Position numbers and translations under genes: made by a program. A stretch of 64,000 nt of DNA, taken from Faecalibacterium sp. (GTDB lineage Bacteria; Bacillota; Clostridia; Oscillospirales; Ruminococcaceae). Below are positions 8,742 through 17,098 of this stretch, one piece after another. Numbering within the stretch: the stretch's first letter is position 1; every line of letters begins with the position of its first letter. The DNA lies in contig JAHHRL010000002.1 of the NCBI GenBank assembly GCA_020025825.1, positions 163,304 to 227,303 of the forward strand. The letters run 5' to 3'. The notes beneath the pieces were generated by a model. That model had not been told where the DNA came from, made no database searches, and was given only the letters and a program-made list of their open reading frames with translations.

Positions 8742-10328
8742 TTATAAAGCCGCATACTTTTCGCACACCATACGTGCAACACGCAGGCCATCTACCGCAG
8801 CGCTCATAATACCACCGGCATAGCCTGCGCCCTCACCACAAGGGTACAACCCTGCCAGCACTTCGTTTTGCATATCTTCCCCACGCACCAAACGCACCGG
8901 GCTGCTTGTGCGGGTTTCCAAGCCTGTTAAAATAGCATCTGCACAAGTATAGCCAGCCAATTTTCGCTCGTAAGCACGCAAACCGGTACGTAAAGTTTCC
9001 GCCAACTCTGTGGGCAGCAGTGCTCCCAAGTCGGACGCAACCACTCCACGGTCATAGGTTGGCTCTACCCTGCCAATATTCAGCTTGCCTGCCCCCTGCA
9101 AAAAGCTTTGTACATTTTCGGCAGGTGCAGCGTATGCACCGCCAACGCAGCCGGCCTGATAAGCCTTTTGCTCCAATTCACGCTGGAACGCAATTGCCTT
9201 GCGGGGGTCTTGGTCAAAGTCACGCCCATCCACACTGACAACTACTGCTGCATTGGCATTTTTACCGTCACGGGCATGGTAGCTCATGCCGTTCGTTACA
9301 ACGCGGTTTTCCTCGCTGGCTGCTGCAACAACACGTCCGCCGGGACACATACAAAATGTGTACACGCAGCGCTGCCCTACATGCTGAGAAAGCTGGTATT
9401 CTCCACGTGGCAAGGCCGGATGACCTGCTGCTTCGTGGTAAAGGCTTTTTTCAATTTCCGACTGCAAATGCTCAGCTCGGAAACCTACGCTGAAGGGCTT
9501 GCAGGTCAATGCCAAACCGGAATCCATCAGCATCGAAAACGTATCCCGTGCAGAATGTCCCACAGCCAGAATCAATACCTGACAAGGGATTTCTCCGGCT
9601 GTTGTGCGTACCGCCGTAATGCGGCCATTTGCCTGCACCAGCCCGGTTAGTGCTGTATTAAAACGAATTTCGCCGCCCAACGACTCAATTTCCTTGCGGA
9701 TAGACGTAATCACACCACGCAGCAGGTCTGTACCAACGTGCGGCTTTTGCTTCCATGCGATTTCTTCCGGTGCGCCATGCTGCAAAAACACTTGTGTTAC
9801 ATAGCTGCACAGCGTATCACCAATTCGTGTTGTCAATTTGCCATCGGAAAAAGTACCTGCACCGCCCTCGCCGAATTGGATATTCGCATTCGGGTCTAAT
9901 TGGCCTGTAGCAGAAAAGTGCTCTACTGCCTTTACACGGTCTTCCAGTGCAGGGCCACGCTCCAACACTAGCGGCCGTAATCCCTGCCGGGCCAGCAGCA
10001 GCGCAGCAAACATACCCGCCGGGCCAAAGCCGCAAACAATCGGGCGGTGCGCCAATTGCTCGCTGCCAGCCTGTAATTGCAAAGCTGTAGCATTATGCAA
10101 TGCAACCGCAGGATTGCCCAGATATTCGGCTTCATGTGATGCGTCAAACAGGGTAAGCGCAACGGTATATACCAACGAAGGCTTGCCATGGCGTGCATCT
10201 ACCGATAATTTGGAAATTCCCATCGAGGCAATTTCTCTTTTCGGTACACGGGCAATTTTTATAGCACGTGCAATGGCGTCGCCTTCTGTAGCTGTAAGGG
10301 GTAAACGAATATTACGAATCAATAACAT
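8742..10328 (-). CDS. FAD-dependent dehydrogenase of the COG2509 type, function unknown
   Basis: 528 residues. FAD-binding glycine motif GFGPAGMFAALLLARQG near residue 107, a second conserved segment NIQFGEGGAGTFSDGKL, and the C-terminal GEGAGYAGGIMSAAVDG. These fit the uncharacterised FAD-dependent dehydrogenase group (COG2509) common in Clostridia; no substrate is established. The ATG at 10328 overlaps the cdaR stop as TAATG, indicating coupling; a longer start in the ORF (10349) would lie within cdaR and has no ribosome binding site. The genomic pairing with cdaA-cdaR is suggestive but does not prove a role in c-di-AMP signalling. Confidence 0.85.
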   Translation of the reverse strand: MLLIRNIRLPLTATEGDAIARAIKIARVPKREIASMGISKLSVDARHGKPSLVYTVALTLFDASHEAEYLGNPAVALHNATALQLQAGSEQLAHRPIVCGFGPAGMFAALLLARQGLRPLVLERGPALEDRVKAVEHFSATGQLDPNANIQFGEGGAGTFSDGKLTTRIGDTLCSYVTQVFLQHGAPEEIAWKQKPHVGTDLLRGVITSIRKEIESLGGEIRFNTALTGLVQANGRITAVRTTAGEIPCQVLILAVGHSARDTFSMLMDSGLALTCKPFSVGFRAEHLQSEIEKSLYHEAAGHPALPRGEYQLSQHVGQRCVYTFCMCPGGRVVAAASEENRVVTNGMSYHARDGKNANAAVVVSVDGRDFDQDPRKAIAFQRELEQKAYQAGCVGGAYAAPAENVQSFLQGAGKLNIGRVEPTYDRGVVASDLGALLPTELAETLRTGLRAYERKLAGYTCADAILTGLETRTSSPVRLVRGEDMQNEVLAGLYPCGEGAGYAGGIMSAAVDGLRVARMVCEKYAAL

Positions 10329-11626
10329 TATTGGCTCACTATCTGGCAAGAAACCGAGTAATTACCCAGTGCAAATACCTGATTACTTGCCGGTACATAA
10401 ATATTTACTGCAATGGTCTGCTGCCCTGTTACAATACCGAAATCATCCATATTGATTTGTGCCACAATGGAATCAGCCGTTAAGCCGTCCAATACCTTTT
10501 TGGGGCCGCACAAAACAACATTGCGGATGCGGTTTGTCAACACGTCCAGATGATAGCCTGTCGGCATATTGATAACCTGAACCGCACTTGCATCCAAATT
10601 AAACTTTTTCGTGCTCAAATTTCTTGTATTGAAACTGACAGTTACTGTCTTAACATTTTCCTGATTAACCAGTCCGTTTGGCATCTCAATCGGTAACTCG
10701 TATGCCTTATCCATCGAGAAGGTGCTCAAATCAATCACGCCGATGCTCAATTCCTTCAGGTTTTTAATCACACTGGAGGGGCCCGCTACGTGAAGAGTCT
10801 TCTGGCTAAGCTCATATTCCAGTATGCTTGTATCAAAGCCCGGAGGCGCATTAATCAAGGAAACCACCAACGGCAGTTCTGCCTGCTCGTATACCGTTAA
10901 GGTTACGTCCGCAGCCGAAACATTCGCTTTCACATAGTTCAGTGTAACTTCCTCACCGGCTGAATCCACAAATTTAAGCGGTGCCGACAAAGTAGTAGTA
11001 CGTGTTAGCTCCCCATTGCCGGAAATTTCAGCAATGGCCTCCTCCACATACTGCAGCTCCCCGCTGGGGCCCGTCAGTACAACCTCCGTGGGCGAAGATG
11101 CATAGCGGTACAATGTGTAGCCGTCTGCTACAGAGATATCTTTTGTAACAATACGCACCGGAATTGTTTTTTCTTCCACAGTATCAAAAATAACTTCTAC
11201 GCTGGTGTCTGCGGGGTGCACATTTACCTTAATATTACTGGTATCAACATTGGGCGCAATGCAGCGCACCTCCAGCGGAAGCTCTGTCACACCGGGGCCT
11301 TTTACAGAAGTATATTTGGGATATACCACAAAATCTTCTTTTCTCAGTCCGCCGATGTCTGAGCCGTTGCCGTACACTTTCAAAGAAACTGTCTTGGTTG
11401 GGTCATTTACAATAGAAAGCCCCATAGCCGTGTATTTGGATGAATCGTAGGAGAAATCTACCGGAACATTCGTAATCGTGCTGTCTGTGCCCGGCTGAAT
11501 GCCCACTGTAACCACAACCCAGCCAATCAATGCCAGCAGAAATGCCACTACCATGCGCCAACGTGGGTCATCCAAAATATTGCTGAGTCTCTGCTGGGAG
11601 GCATCATTTGAATTATTTGCATTCAT
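10328..11626 (-). CDS. cdaR: YbbR-domain protein, regulator of the diadenylate cyclase
   Basis: 432 residues. One N-terminal membrane segment (about 24-47) is followed by several beta-rich repeats of YbbR type outside the membrane (repeated V-motifs such as TVSLKVYG, IPVRIVTKD, LPLVVSLIN and KTLHVAGPSS). In Firmicutes, CdaR binds CdaA at the membrane and modulates its c-di-AMP synthesis. The first 14 bases overlap the end of cdaA, which confirms the pair. The start at 11626 has AGGAGAGG upstream. The gene usually third in this operon elsewhere, glmM, is absent and is replaced here by a flavoprotein. Confidence 0.92.
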   Translation of the reverse strand: MNANNSNDASQQRLSNILDDPRWRMVVAFLLALIGWVVVTVGIQPGTDSTITNVPVDFSYDSSKYTAMGLSIVNDPTKTVSLKVYGNGSDIGGLRKEDFVVYPKYTSVKGPGVTELPLEVRCIAPNVDTSNIKVNVHPADTSVEVIFDTVEEKTIPVRIVTKDISVADGYTLYRYASSPTEVVLTGPSGELQYVEEAIAEISGNGELTRTTTLSAPLKFVDSAGEEVTLNYVKANVSAADVTLTVYEQAELPLVVSLINAPPGFDTSILEYELSQKTLHVAGPSSVIKNLKELSIGVIDLSTFSMDKAYELPIEMPNGLVNQENVKTVTVSFNTRNLSTKKFNLDASAVQVINMPTGYHLDVLTNRIRNVVLCGPKKVLDGLTADSIVAQINMDDFGIVTGQQTIAVNIYVPASNQVFALGNYSVSCQIVSQ

Positions 11627-12521
11627 TTTTGTCCTCTCCTTTCCAGAAACCGCTTACAGCGTATTCCAACATTCCACGCACACTGTGTTTCGGGTATTTG
11701 GATTTATCTGTGCTCTGCTCTTTCGGCATCATTTCATCCTGCAAGCGCATGTACAAGCTCTGGCGGTCCAAGTGGCGCATCAAAACGCCGTTTTTGGCCA
11801 TAGAGATAATACCGGTTTCCTCACTTACAATAATGGCAATTGCGTCGGAGTTTTCTGCAATGCCCAAACCTGCACGGTGCCGTGTACCCATGTCCTTGCC
11901 AAAGTCCAAATTGTTTGAAAGCGGCAGCACACAGCCCGCAGCCTTAATCATGCCATTTTCAATTACAACTGCACCATCATGCAGCGGTGTTCCCTCGTAA
12001 AAAATGGTGCCAAGCACTTCCGGGTTTACATCACTGTTCAATACAGTACCTGTACGCACAATTTCCGAAAGGTTTGTATGGCGAGCCAAAACAATCAATG
12101 CACCGGTCTTATTTTCCGAAAGGCGCTCAGCTGCATCGCAAATGGCAATAATTGCGCTGCGCCACTTCCCACGCAAACCCGGCTCATCGTGACGGCTGCT
12201 ATGGAAAAAGGTTGCCATCCAGCGGTCCGTTTGGCCCATACGCTCCAGTGCACGGCGGATTTCGGGATGGAACACAATGATAATTGCCAAAAAGCCAATC
12301 TGGAACAATTGCTGCATGATAAACTTGACCATACGCAAGTTTGCGGTAACAGCAACAACATATACCGCCAAAACCACACCGGCACCCATAGCTAGCTGCC
12401 CTGCACGGCTGCGATTGATAAATCCCAGCAAATGATACAGCACAAATGCCACAATGATAATATCGATTAAATCTCCTACTTTAAAGGTTTGGAAATTCGC
12501 AATAATTGCACCAAAACTCAC
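11613..12521 (-). CDS. cdaA: Membrane diadenylate cyclase CdaA
   Basis: 302 residues. Three N-terminal membrane segments within residues 15-85 are followed by a DAC (DisA_N) domain with the catalytic DGA (182-184) and RHR (214-216) motifs, both intact. It condenses two ATP into cyclic di-AMP, an essential second messenger that controls potassium and osmolyte transport and wall homeostasis. The start codon is GTG at 12521 with AAGGAGG nine bases upstream; no better in-frame ATG exists. It is 33 bases downstream of ispDF and overlaps cdaR. Confidence 0.96.
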   Translation of the reverse strand: MSFGAIIANFQTFKVGDLIDIIIVAFVLYHLLGFINRSRAGQLAMGAGVVLAVYVVAVTANLRMVKFIMQQLFQIGFLAIIIVFHPEIRRALERMGQTDRWMATFFHSSRHDEPGLRGKWRSAIIAICDAAERLSENKTGALIVLARHTNLSEIVRTGTVLNSDVNPEVLGTIFYEGTPLHDGAVVIENGMIKAAGCVLPLSNNLDFGKDMGTRHRAGLGIAENSDAIAIIVSEETGIISMAKNGVLMRHLDRQSLYMRLQDEMMPKEQSTDKSKYPKHSVRGMLEYAVSGFWKGEDKNECK

Positions 12522-12554
12522 AGCATTTTTCCTCCTTGGGAGAATTTTGAAGTA

Positions 12555-13721
12555 TTACATCTTTGTAAGCAAAGCGACAGCATGGACGGCAATGCCCTCA
12601 CCTGCGCCGGTAAAGCCCAGATGTTCCTCTGTAGTTGCTTTTACGCTTACATCTTCAACGTTCATGCCCAATGCACGTGCCAAGTTTTCTCGCATTGCCA
12701 AAATGTGGGGTGCTAGTTTAGGTGCCTGACACAAAATGGTTGCATCCACATTTTCGGGCTTATAGCCTTTTTCTGCAACCAATGCTGCAACTGCGCTGGC
12801 TAGCTTCAAACTATCTGCACCCGCATAAGCAGGGTCTGTATCCGGAAAATGCTTGCCAATATCGCCCAGTGCTACAGCACCCAGCAATGCATCGGAGATT
12901 GCATGTGCCAAAACGTCCGCATCGGAGTGCCCCAGCAGGCCTTTTTCATACGGAATGGTCACGCCGCCTAAAATCAGCGGCCGTCCTTCTACCAGTTTAT
13001 GTACATCATATCCATGTCCAATCCGCATCTGTTTTTTCTCCTTTATATAAGGAAGCAAATCTTCCTTTGTTGTAATCTTCAGGTTTGCATAATCTCCCGG
13101 GACCAGTCGCACAGGCCTATCTACAAGCTCGAACAAGCTGCAATCGTCTGTTACCAAACGAGCCTTTTCTTCCGGCAGAGTTTCCAGCGCCTGCAAATAC
13201 GCATCACGGTAAAAGCATTGCGGTGTTTGTACTGCATACAAAGTGTTTCTATCCGGTGTTTGAGCAACCTCACACTGCGCCGGAACTACTTTTCCATTGC
13301 CGCAGGTGGCACACTTAATCGTATCTTTTACAGGAACCGCCGGGGCCGCAGCACCGTATTTTTCCGCCTCTAAAAGCACATCCTGTATTACAGCCTGGCT
13401 AACAAAGGGCCGTGCAGCATCATGAATTGCAATAAGCTCCCCTTTTGCTGCACATACACCGGCTTTTACACTTTCGGCTCTGGTTGCTCCGCCGGGTACT
13501 AACTGTACCGGCTTTTTGCAGATGGCTGCTGCTTTTTCTGCCTGTTCCCAAGCATTTTTGCCTGCCACTAAAACAATTTCATCTATTTGCGGGCAACTGT
13601 CAAATGCCAAAAGGCTTTGCTCCAAAACAGTATGCTCACCTAAATTATACGATAGCTTATCAAAGCCCATTCTAGTAGAGGAACCGGCTGCGGCCAATAT
13701 CGCTGTAACACTCTTTTTCAT
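12555..13721 (-). CDS. ispDF: Bifunctional IspD-IspF: MEP cytidylyltransferase / MECDP synthase
   Basis: 388 residues. IspD domain about 1-225 with the CTP-binding AAGSSTRMG (9-17) and HDAARPFVS; IspF domain about 231-388 with GHGYDVHKL, LGHSDADVLAHAI (metal ligands) and the terminal TTEEHLGFTGAGEGI. The two domains catalyse two non-adjacent steps (steps 3 and 5) of the MEP isoprenoid pathway. The fusion is known from several bacterial groups, whereas separate genes are more common in Firmicutes. The ATG at 13721 has GAGGG five bases upstream; four codons earlier is another ATG without a site. It is the first gene after a good promoter (13767-13795) and heads the long operon. Confidence 0.95.
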   Translation of the reverse strand: MKKSVTAILAAAGSSTRMGFDKLSYNLGEHTVLEQSLLAFDSCPQIDEIVLVAGKNAWEQAEKAAAICKKPVQLVPGGATRAESVKAGVCAAKGELIAIHDAARPFVSQAVIQDVLLEAEKYGAAAPAVPVKDTIKCATCGNGKVVPAQCEVAQTPDRNTLYAVQTPQCFYRDAYLQALETLPEEKARLVTDDCSLFELVDRPVRLVPGDYANLKITTKEDLLPYIKEKKQMRIGHGYDVHKLVEGRPLILGGVTIPYEKGLLGHSDADVLAHAISDALLGAVALGDIGKHFPDTDPAYAGADSLKLASAVAALVAEKGYKPENVDATILCQAPKLAPHILAMRENLARALGMNVEDVSVKATTEEHLGFTGAGEGIAVHAVALLTKM

Positions 13722-13766
13722 TTTAGCCCTCATTTTCCTAAAAATACCTCTAATAAATCAACTTAC

Positions 13767-13795
13767 ATTATACCGAAATAAAAACAAAGCTGCAA
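13767..13795 (-). promoter_or_regulatory. Sigma-A type promoter of the ispDF-cdaAR-recJ-relA operon
   Basis: Minus-strand TTGCAG (-35, 13790-13795), a 17-base spacer, and a perfect TATAAT (-10, 13767-13772). Transcription should start near 13760, about 40 bases before the ispDF start. No other convincing promoter or terminator was seen in the run down to the left edge, where intergenic gaps are 40 bases or less. Confidence 0.7.
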
Positions 13796-14042
13796 GTACG
13801 CTCCCGGAAAAGTAGAAAATCCCGTAACATTTCGTTTTGGTTTGCTCGTGGCAAAAGGCTTTTCTCTTACTTATTTATCATACGTATGTTCCGCAGCAGG
13901 CTATCCCCAAATCGTCTGTTTGAATCACAATGCACAAAAATATCGTTTCATCGTTAAATCATTTTCTTTGTATTTTCCAGCACTTGTATAAAAACAGCAG
14001 ATATCTTGTCATTCTTTATTCATAATTTGTATGTATTTGCCG

Positions 14043-14071
14043 TTGTTTCCACAAGATAAACGTGTTATCAT
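14043..14071 (+). promoter_or_regulatory. Candidate promoter for the cation/proton antiporter
   Basis: TTGTTT (14043-14048), a 17-base spacer and TATCAT (14066-14071), 30 bases before the ATG. The -35 is weak. Confidence 0.4.
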
Positions 14072-14101
14072 CATATTCGTTTTCAAGAAAGAGGTGTTTT
14101 T

Positions 14102-15373
14102 ATGGAAATGCATTTACTTTGCGTCGCCGTTTGTATCATTGGCGGCCTTCTAATGTCCCGTGTGGCAAAAAAGTTATCCTTGCCCGCCGTAACCGCTTAC
14201 CTGATTACCGGTTTGTTGTTGGGACCTTTCTGTATCGGTCGGTTGAATATCGCCGGCTTTGGATTCCAGTCTCTTGTTCAAGTAGAAGAATTCAGCATCC
14301 TGTCTCAGGCAGCACTGGGCTTCATTGCTTTTGCTATTGGTAACGAATTCCGCTTAGACCAGCTGAAAAAGATGGGTAATCAGGCAATTACCATCGGCAT
14401 TTTGCAGGCTGTTATCACCACCTTTGTGGTAGATGTTGCTCTGATTACACTGCACATTATCAATCCTCATATTTTGTCTTTGCCTTCCGCTATTACTTTG
14501 GGCGCTATTGCTGCTGCTACTGCGCCTGCTGCAACCCTGATGGTTGTGCGCCAGTATAAAGCCGACGGCCCTTTAACAAAGCTGTTGCTGTTGGTTGTTG
14601 CAATTGATGACGCTGTCGGTCTGGTATTGTTCTCTGCTTCTTTTGGCATTGCCCGTGCATTGGAGCAGGGCAGCGTCAGCATCATTGGCATCATTGTAGA
14701 GCCCATCGTAGAGATTGTACTTTCTTTGGTTTTGGGTGCTGTTATGGGCTTCCTGCTGTACTGGTTGGAGAGATTCTTCAACTCCAGAAGTAAGCGTCTG
14801 GCACTTTCCACCAGCTTTGTTCTGCTGACGGTCGGTCTTTCCATGCTGGAGTTCAAAATCGGCCCTGTTAATTGCAGCTTCTCCTTGCTGCTGGTTTGCA
14901 TGATGACCGGCACTGTATTCTGCAATATCTGCGATTTTTCCGAGGAACTCATGGAGCGTGTGGACCGTTGGACTGCTCCGCTGAATATTTTGTTCTTCGT
15001 TATCTCCGGTGCTGAACTGAACCTAGCAATTTTCGGCAATCCTATGGTTCCTCTGGTAGGCATCATATTTATCATTTTCCGTTCTCTGGGCAAATACTTT
15101 GGTGCCGACGTCAGCTGCCGTATGACCCACTGTGACGAGAAAATCACCAAAAATCTGGGCATCACCCTTCTGCCTCAGGCTGGTGTAGCGCTTGGCATGG
15201 CACAGACCGCTTCTTTGCTGAGTGACGGTGCTACTGTACGCAACGTCGTGTTGTTCGCTGTTTTAGTCTACGAATTGGTAGGTCCCATGCTTACAAAGCA
15301 AGCACTGATGCGCGCCGGCGAAATCAACCCCGACGAAAAGACAAGTGCTCGTGTTGCTAACCAGACAAAATAA
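14102..15373 (+). CDS. CPA2-family cation:proton antiporter (KefB/NapA-like)
   Basis: 423 residues, about 12-13 membrane segments, no cytoplasmic TrkA-N domain. The repeat of a sodium/hydrogen exchanger is clear: ITGLLLGPF near the start, LGFIAFAIGNEF, and AIDDAVGLVLF near residue 162. The paired aspartates of that last motif are the ion-binding pair of electrogenic Na+/H+ exchangers. It likely exchanges Na+ or K+ for protons in pH or salt homeostasis; the ion cannot be fixed from sequence. AGAGGTG precedes the ATG. Transcribed alone, with a terminator at 15503-15531. Confidence 0.85.
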   Translation: MEMHLLCVAVCIIGGLLMSRVAKKLSLPAVTAYLITGLLLGPFCIGRLNIAGFGFQSLVQVEEFSILSQAALGFIAFAIGNEFRLDQLKKMGNQAITIGILQAVITTFVVDVALITLHIINPHILSLPSAITLGAIAAATAPAATLMVVRQYKADGPLTKLLLLVVAIDDAVGLVLFSASFGIARALEQGSVSIIGIIVEPIVEIVLSLVLGAVMGFLLYWLERFFNSRSKRLALSTSFVLLTVGLSMLEFKIGPVNCSFSLLLVCMMTGTVFCNICDFSEELMERVDRWTAPLNILFFVISGAELNLAIFGNPMVPLVGIIFIIFRSLGKYFGADVSCRMTHCDEKITKNLGITLLPQAGVALGMAQTASLLSDGATVRNVVLFAVLVYELVGPMLTKQALMRAGEINPDEKTSARVANQTK

Positions 15374-15765
15374 TATTGCAATAAAGAATCGTCACATTTA
15401 ATGTGTCATTCTACAAAATTGAGCCTATCCTTCTCAAGTATTTTCAAGTATTTTCAAATAGGCAAAGGTCCTGCGATAGCTCAATTTAGAAACAAAAAGA
15501 AAAAACCAGCTGTAAAATACAGCTGGTTTTTTTGTTATTATACAGGCAAACGCTCGCATTCACCTTGTGTGCCTATGGGGATTGATTTTCTTGACTAAGT
15601 CTCTTTTTATTGTATGGATATATAAACCCCTTCCCCGCAGGATTATCAGCAGGCAAGAAGCTAAACCTCTTTGATTTACCACAAGTTTACCAACATAGTG
15701 TCATTGTTTTCGCATCGAGTGCTAAATGCCTATGTTTTTCCGTTCGAATATACAATCGCGCTTTA
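15374..15765. other. Convergent intergenic region between the antiporter and spo0A
   Basis: 392 bases. It holds short direct repeats of TATTTTCAAG at about 15437-15461, the bidirectional terminator at 15503-15531, and otherwise AT-rich 3' flanking sequence of spo0A with no supportable gene. Confidence 0.6.
15503..15531. terminator. Bidirectional intrinsic terminator between the antiporter and spo0A
   Basis: Stem AACCAGCTGTA/TACAGCTGGTT with a short AT loop, flanked by A-runs on one side and T-runs on the other, so it can act on both strands. Confidence 0.8.
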
Positions 15766-16521
15766 TTATGCCAAACGGCGGCGTTTGTCCAAACGCATCT
15801 TATCGCTTATCATTGCAATAAACTCGCTGTTTGTCGGTTTGCCACGCAAATTATGGATGGTGTATCCAAAGTATCGGTTCAGCGTGTCTACGTCGCCTCG
15901 GTCCCACGCTACCTCAATCGCATGGCGAATTGCACGCTCTACACGAGAAGCTGTTGTGCTGTTTCGTTTTGCAATTTCGGGATATAAGCGCTTTGTAACC
16001 GCATTGATGTAATCCGGGTCATCCACAGTAAGTAAAATTGCGTCCCGCAAAAACTGATAACCTTTAATATGTGCCGGTACACCAATCTGGTGCAGAATTT
16101 CTGTAACCGTTACTTCGTCATTGTCCGCCCTGTTAACGTGACCATGTTCTGCATTGTTTACAGCCTTTTGCACACGAGCCGCTAAAACACTCTCATCGAA
16201 AGGTTTTACAAAATAGAATGCAAAGCCCGCCTCCAGCAGTTCCTGTTCCATCTCCTCACTTTGGAATGCACCTGTTGCAAAAAATGTTGTGTTGTTGCCT
16301 CCTGCTTCATGATACCTTTGCTTTACGCTGATTGCATCAAGCCCCGGCATAAATGTGTCCAGTAAGGCAACTTGCGGCCGTAAAGCCAACAATTTCTGCA
16401 GCACTTTTGTACCATCTTTTTCTACTACAGTTACTTCCACATTTTCCTTTTCCAGTGCTTTGCTGCACCGTGCCGTTACCTCTGCTCCAGTATCCGACAT
16501 AACAAACTTGATTTTATCCAT
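15766..16521 (-). CDS. spo0A: Sporulation master regulator Spo0A, with an altered receiver acidic pocket
   Basis: 251 residues. Receiver domain about 1-120 with the phosphorylatable D55 in LLDTFMPG and the K of FVKPF; the Spo0A-specific C-terminal domain from about 140 is strongly conserved (IGVPAHIKGYQ, TTASRVERAIRHAIEVAW, GKPTNSEFIAM), so DNA binding to 0A boxes is expected. The metal-binding pair, usually D10-D11, reads D10-T11 (MSDTG), so one acidic ligand is missing and phosphorylation may be changed. The start at 16521 has AGGAGG five bases upstream; a longer frame to 16569 does not. The usual neighbour spoIVB is not adjacent. Confidence 0.95.
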   Translation of the reverse strand: MDKIKFVMSDTGAEVTARCSKALEKENVEVTVVEKDGTKVLQKLLALRPQVALLDTFMPGLDAISVKQRYHEAGGNNTTFFATGAFQSEEMEQELLEAGFAFYFVKPFDESVLAARVQKAVNNAEHGHVNRADNDEVTVTEILHQIGVPAHIKGYQFLRDAILLTVDDPDYINAVTKRLYPEIAKRNSTTASRVERAIRHAIEVAWDRGDVDTLNRYFGYTIHNLRGKPTNSEFIAMISDKMRLDKRRRLA

Positions 16522-16559
16522 AAGGTCCTCCTTTGTTTTGCCTTCCCTTAACAAGGAGA

Positions 16560-16588
16560 ATTTTACCATAATTTACCATTTCATTCAA
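16560..16588 (-). promoter_or_regulatory. Candidate spo0A promoter
   Basis: Minus-strand TTGAAT (16583-16588), 17-base spacer, TAAAAT (16560-16565), about 40 bases before the spo0A start. Confidence 0.5.
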
Positions 16589-16599
16589 TATATTTACCA
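16562..16599. repeat. Three phased TTTACCA repeats over the spo0A promoter
   Basis: TTTACCA occurs at 16562-16568, 16572-16578 and 16593-16599 (TGGTAAA on the coding strand). Intervals are 10 and 21 bases, i.e. one and two helical turns, so all copies face the same side of the DNA. The first copy overlaps the -10 element and the second is in the spacer. This is the layout of an operator array, but the binding protein is unknown. Confidence 0.5.
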
Positions 16600-17006
16600 A
16601 TTTTTGGCAATTCGCACAGAAAGAACCCCATTTTTCACACACAATCGCCGATTGTTATACAAAAAACGAACCAATTATTTTTATCGAATCCATGTTATTT
16701 ATCGTATATTGTCAAAAATTACACAATATTGTCCCGCCATCTTTTTCGTTTCCTATTCTTCCTTTTTGGTTTCTCTTATACTTCTTTATAAGCTATAAAA
16801 CATTTTCAGTGGTAATTGTTTCTAACGAGGATTCCTGTACGCACTGCAATAAAACAAAATTTTACCAAATAAAAGCATTTTATTCTTCTGGTGCAATTTT
16901 GCACAATTATAAATCATACTTTATCCCATTTTTTACAAAAATATTTTCTAAAAATTGCATAATTCACAGCACTAGCGAAATTTACACAATAATACATATT
17001 TTGCAA

Positions 17007-17035
17007 TTGTAACAGCAAAAAATTTGTGGTACAGT
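17007..17035 (+). promoter_or_regulatory. Candidate purC promoter
   Basis: TTGTAA (17007-17012), 17-base spacer, TACAGT (17030-17035). The leader of about 57 bases shows no recognisable purine riboswitch. Confidence 0.45.
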
Positions 17036-17098
17036 AATGGTCGGTAAGTCTCTTATCACCGTTTATTTAAACTGTGCTTTTATGGAGGAAGTCTGATT

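Larger units (their letters stand above)
13722..14101. other. Divergent intergenic region between ispDF and the antiporter
   Basis: 380 bases without a gene. It holds the ispDF promoter, a possible antiporter promoter near 14043-14071, and AT-rich sequence in which I see no further gene, repeat or RNA motif. Confidence 0.6.
16522..17098. other. Long AT-rich divergent region between spo0A and purC
   Basis: 577 bases without a supportable gene. Near spo0A it has the promoter and the phased TTTACCA repeats; the middle is very AT-rich with a perfect ACAATATTGT palindrome at 16723-16732; near purC there is a candidate promoter. Its length suggests complex control of spo0A. Confidence 0.6.

Noticed and set aside
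15437..15461. Short TATTTTCAAG direct repeats
   Set aside because: Only two to three imperfect copies with no link to a promoter or gene; not a repeat array or CRISPR.
16710..16716. TGTCAAA as a possible 0A box upstream of spo0A
   Set aside because: One mismatch to the TGTCGAA core in a very AT-rich region; too weak to report as a binding site.
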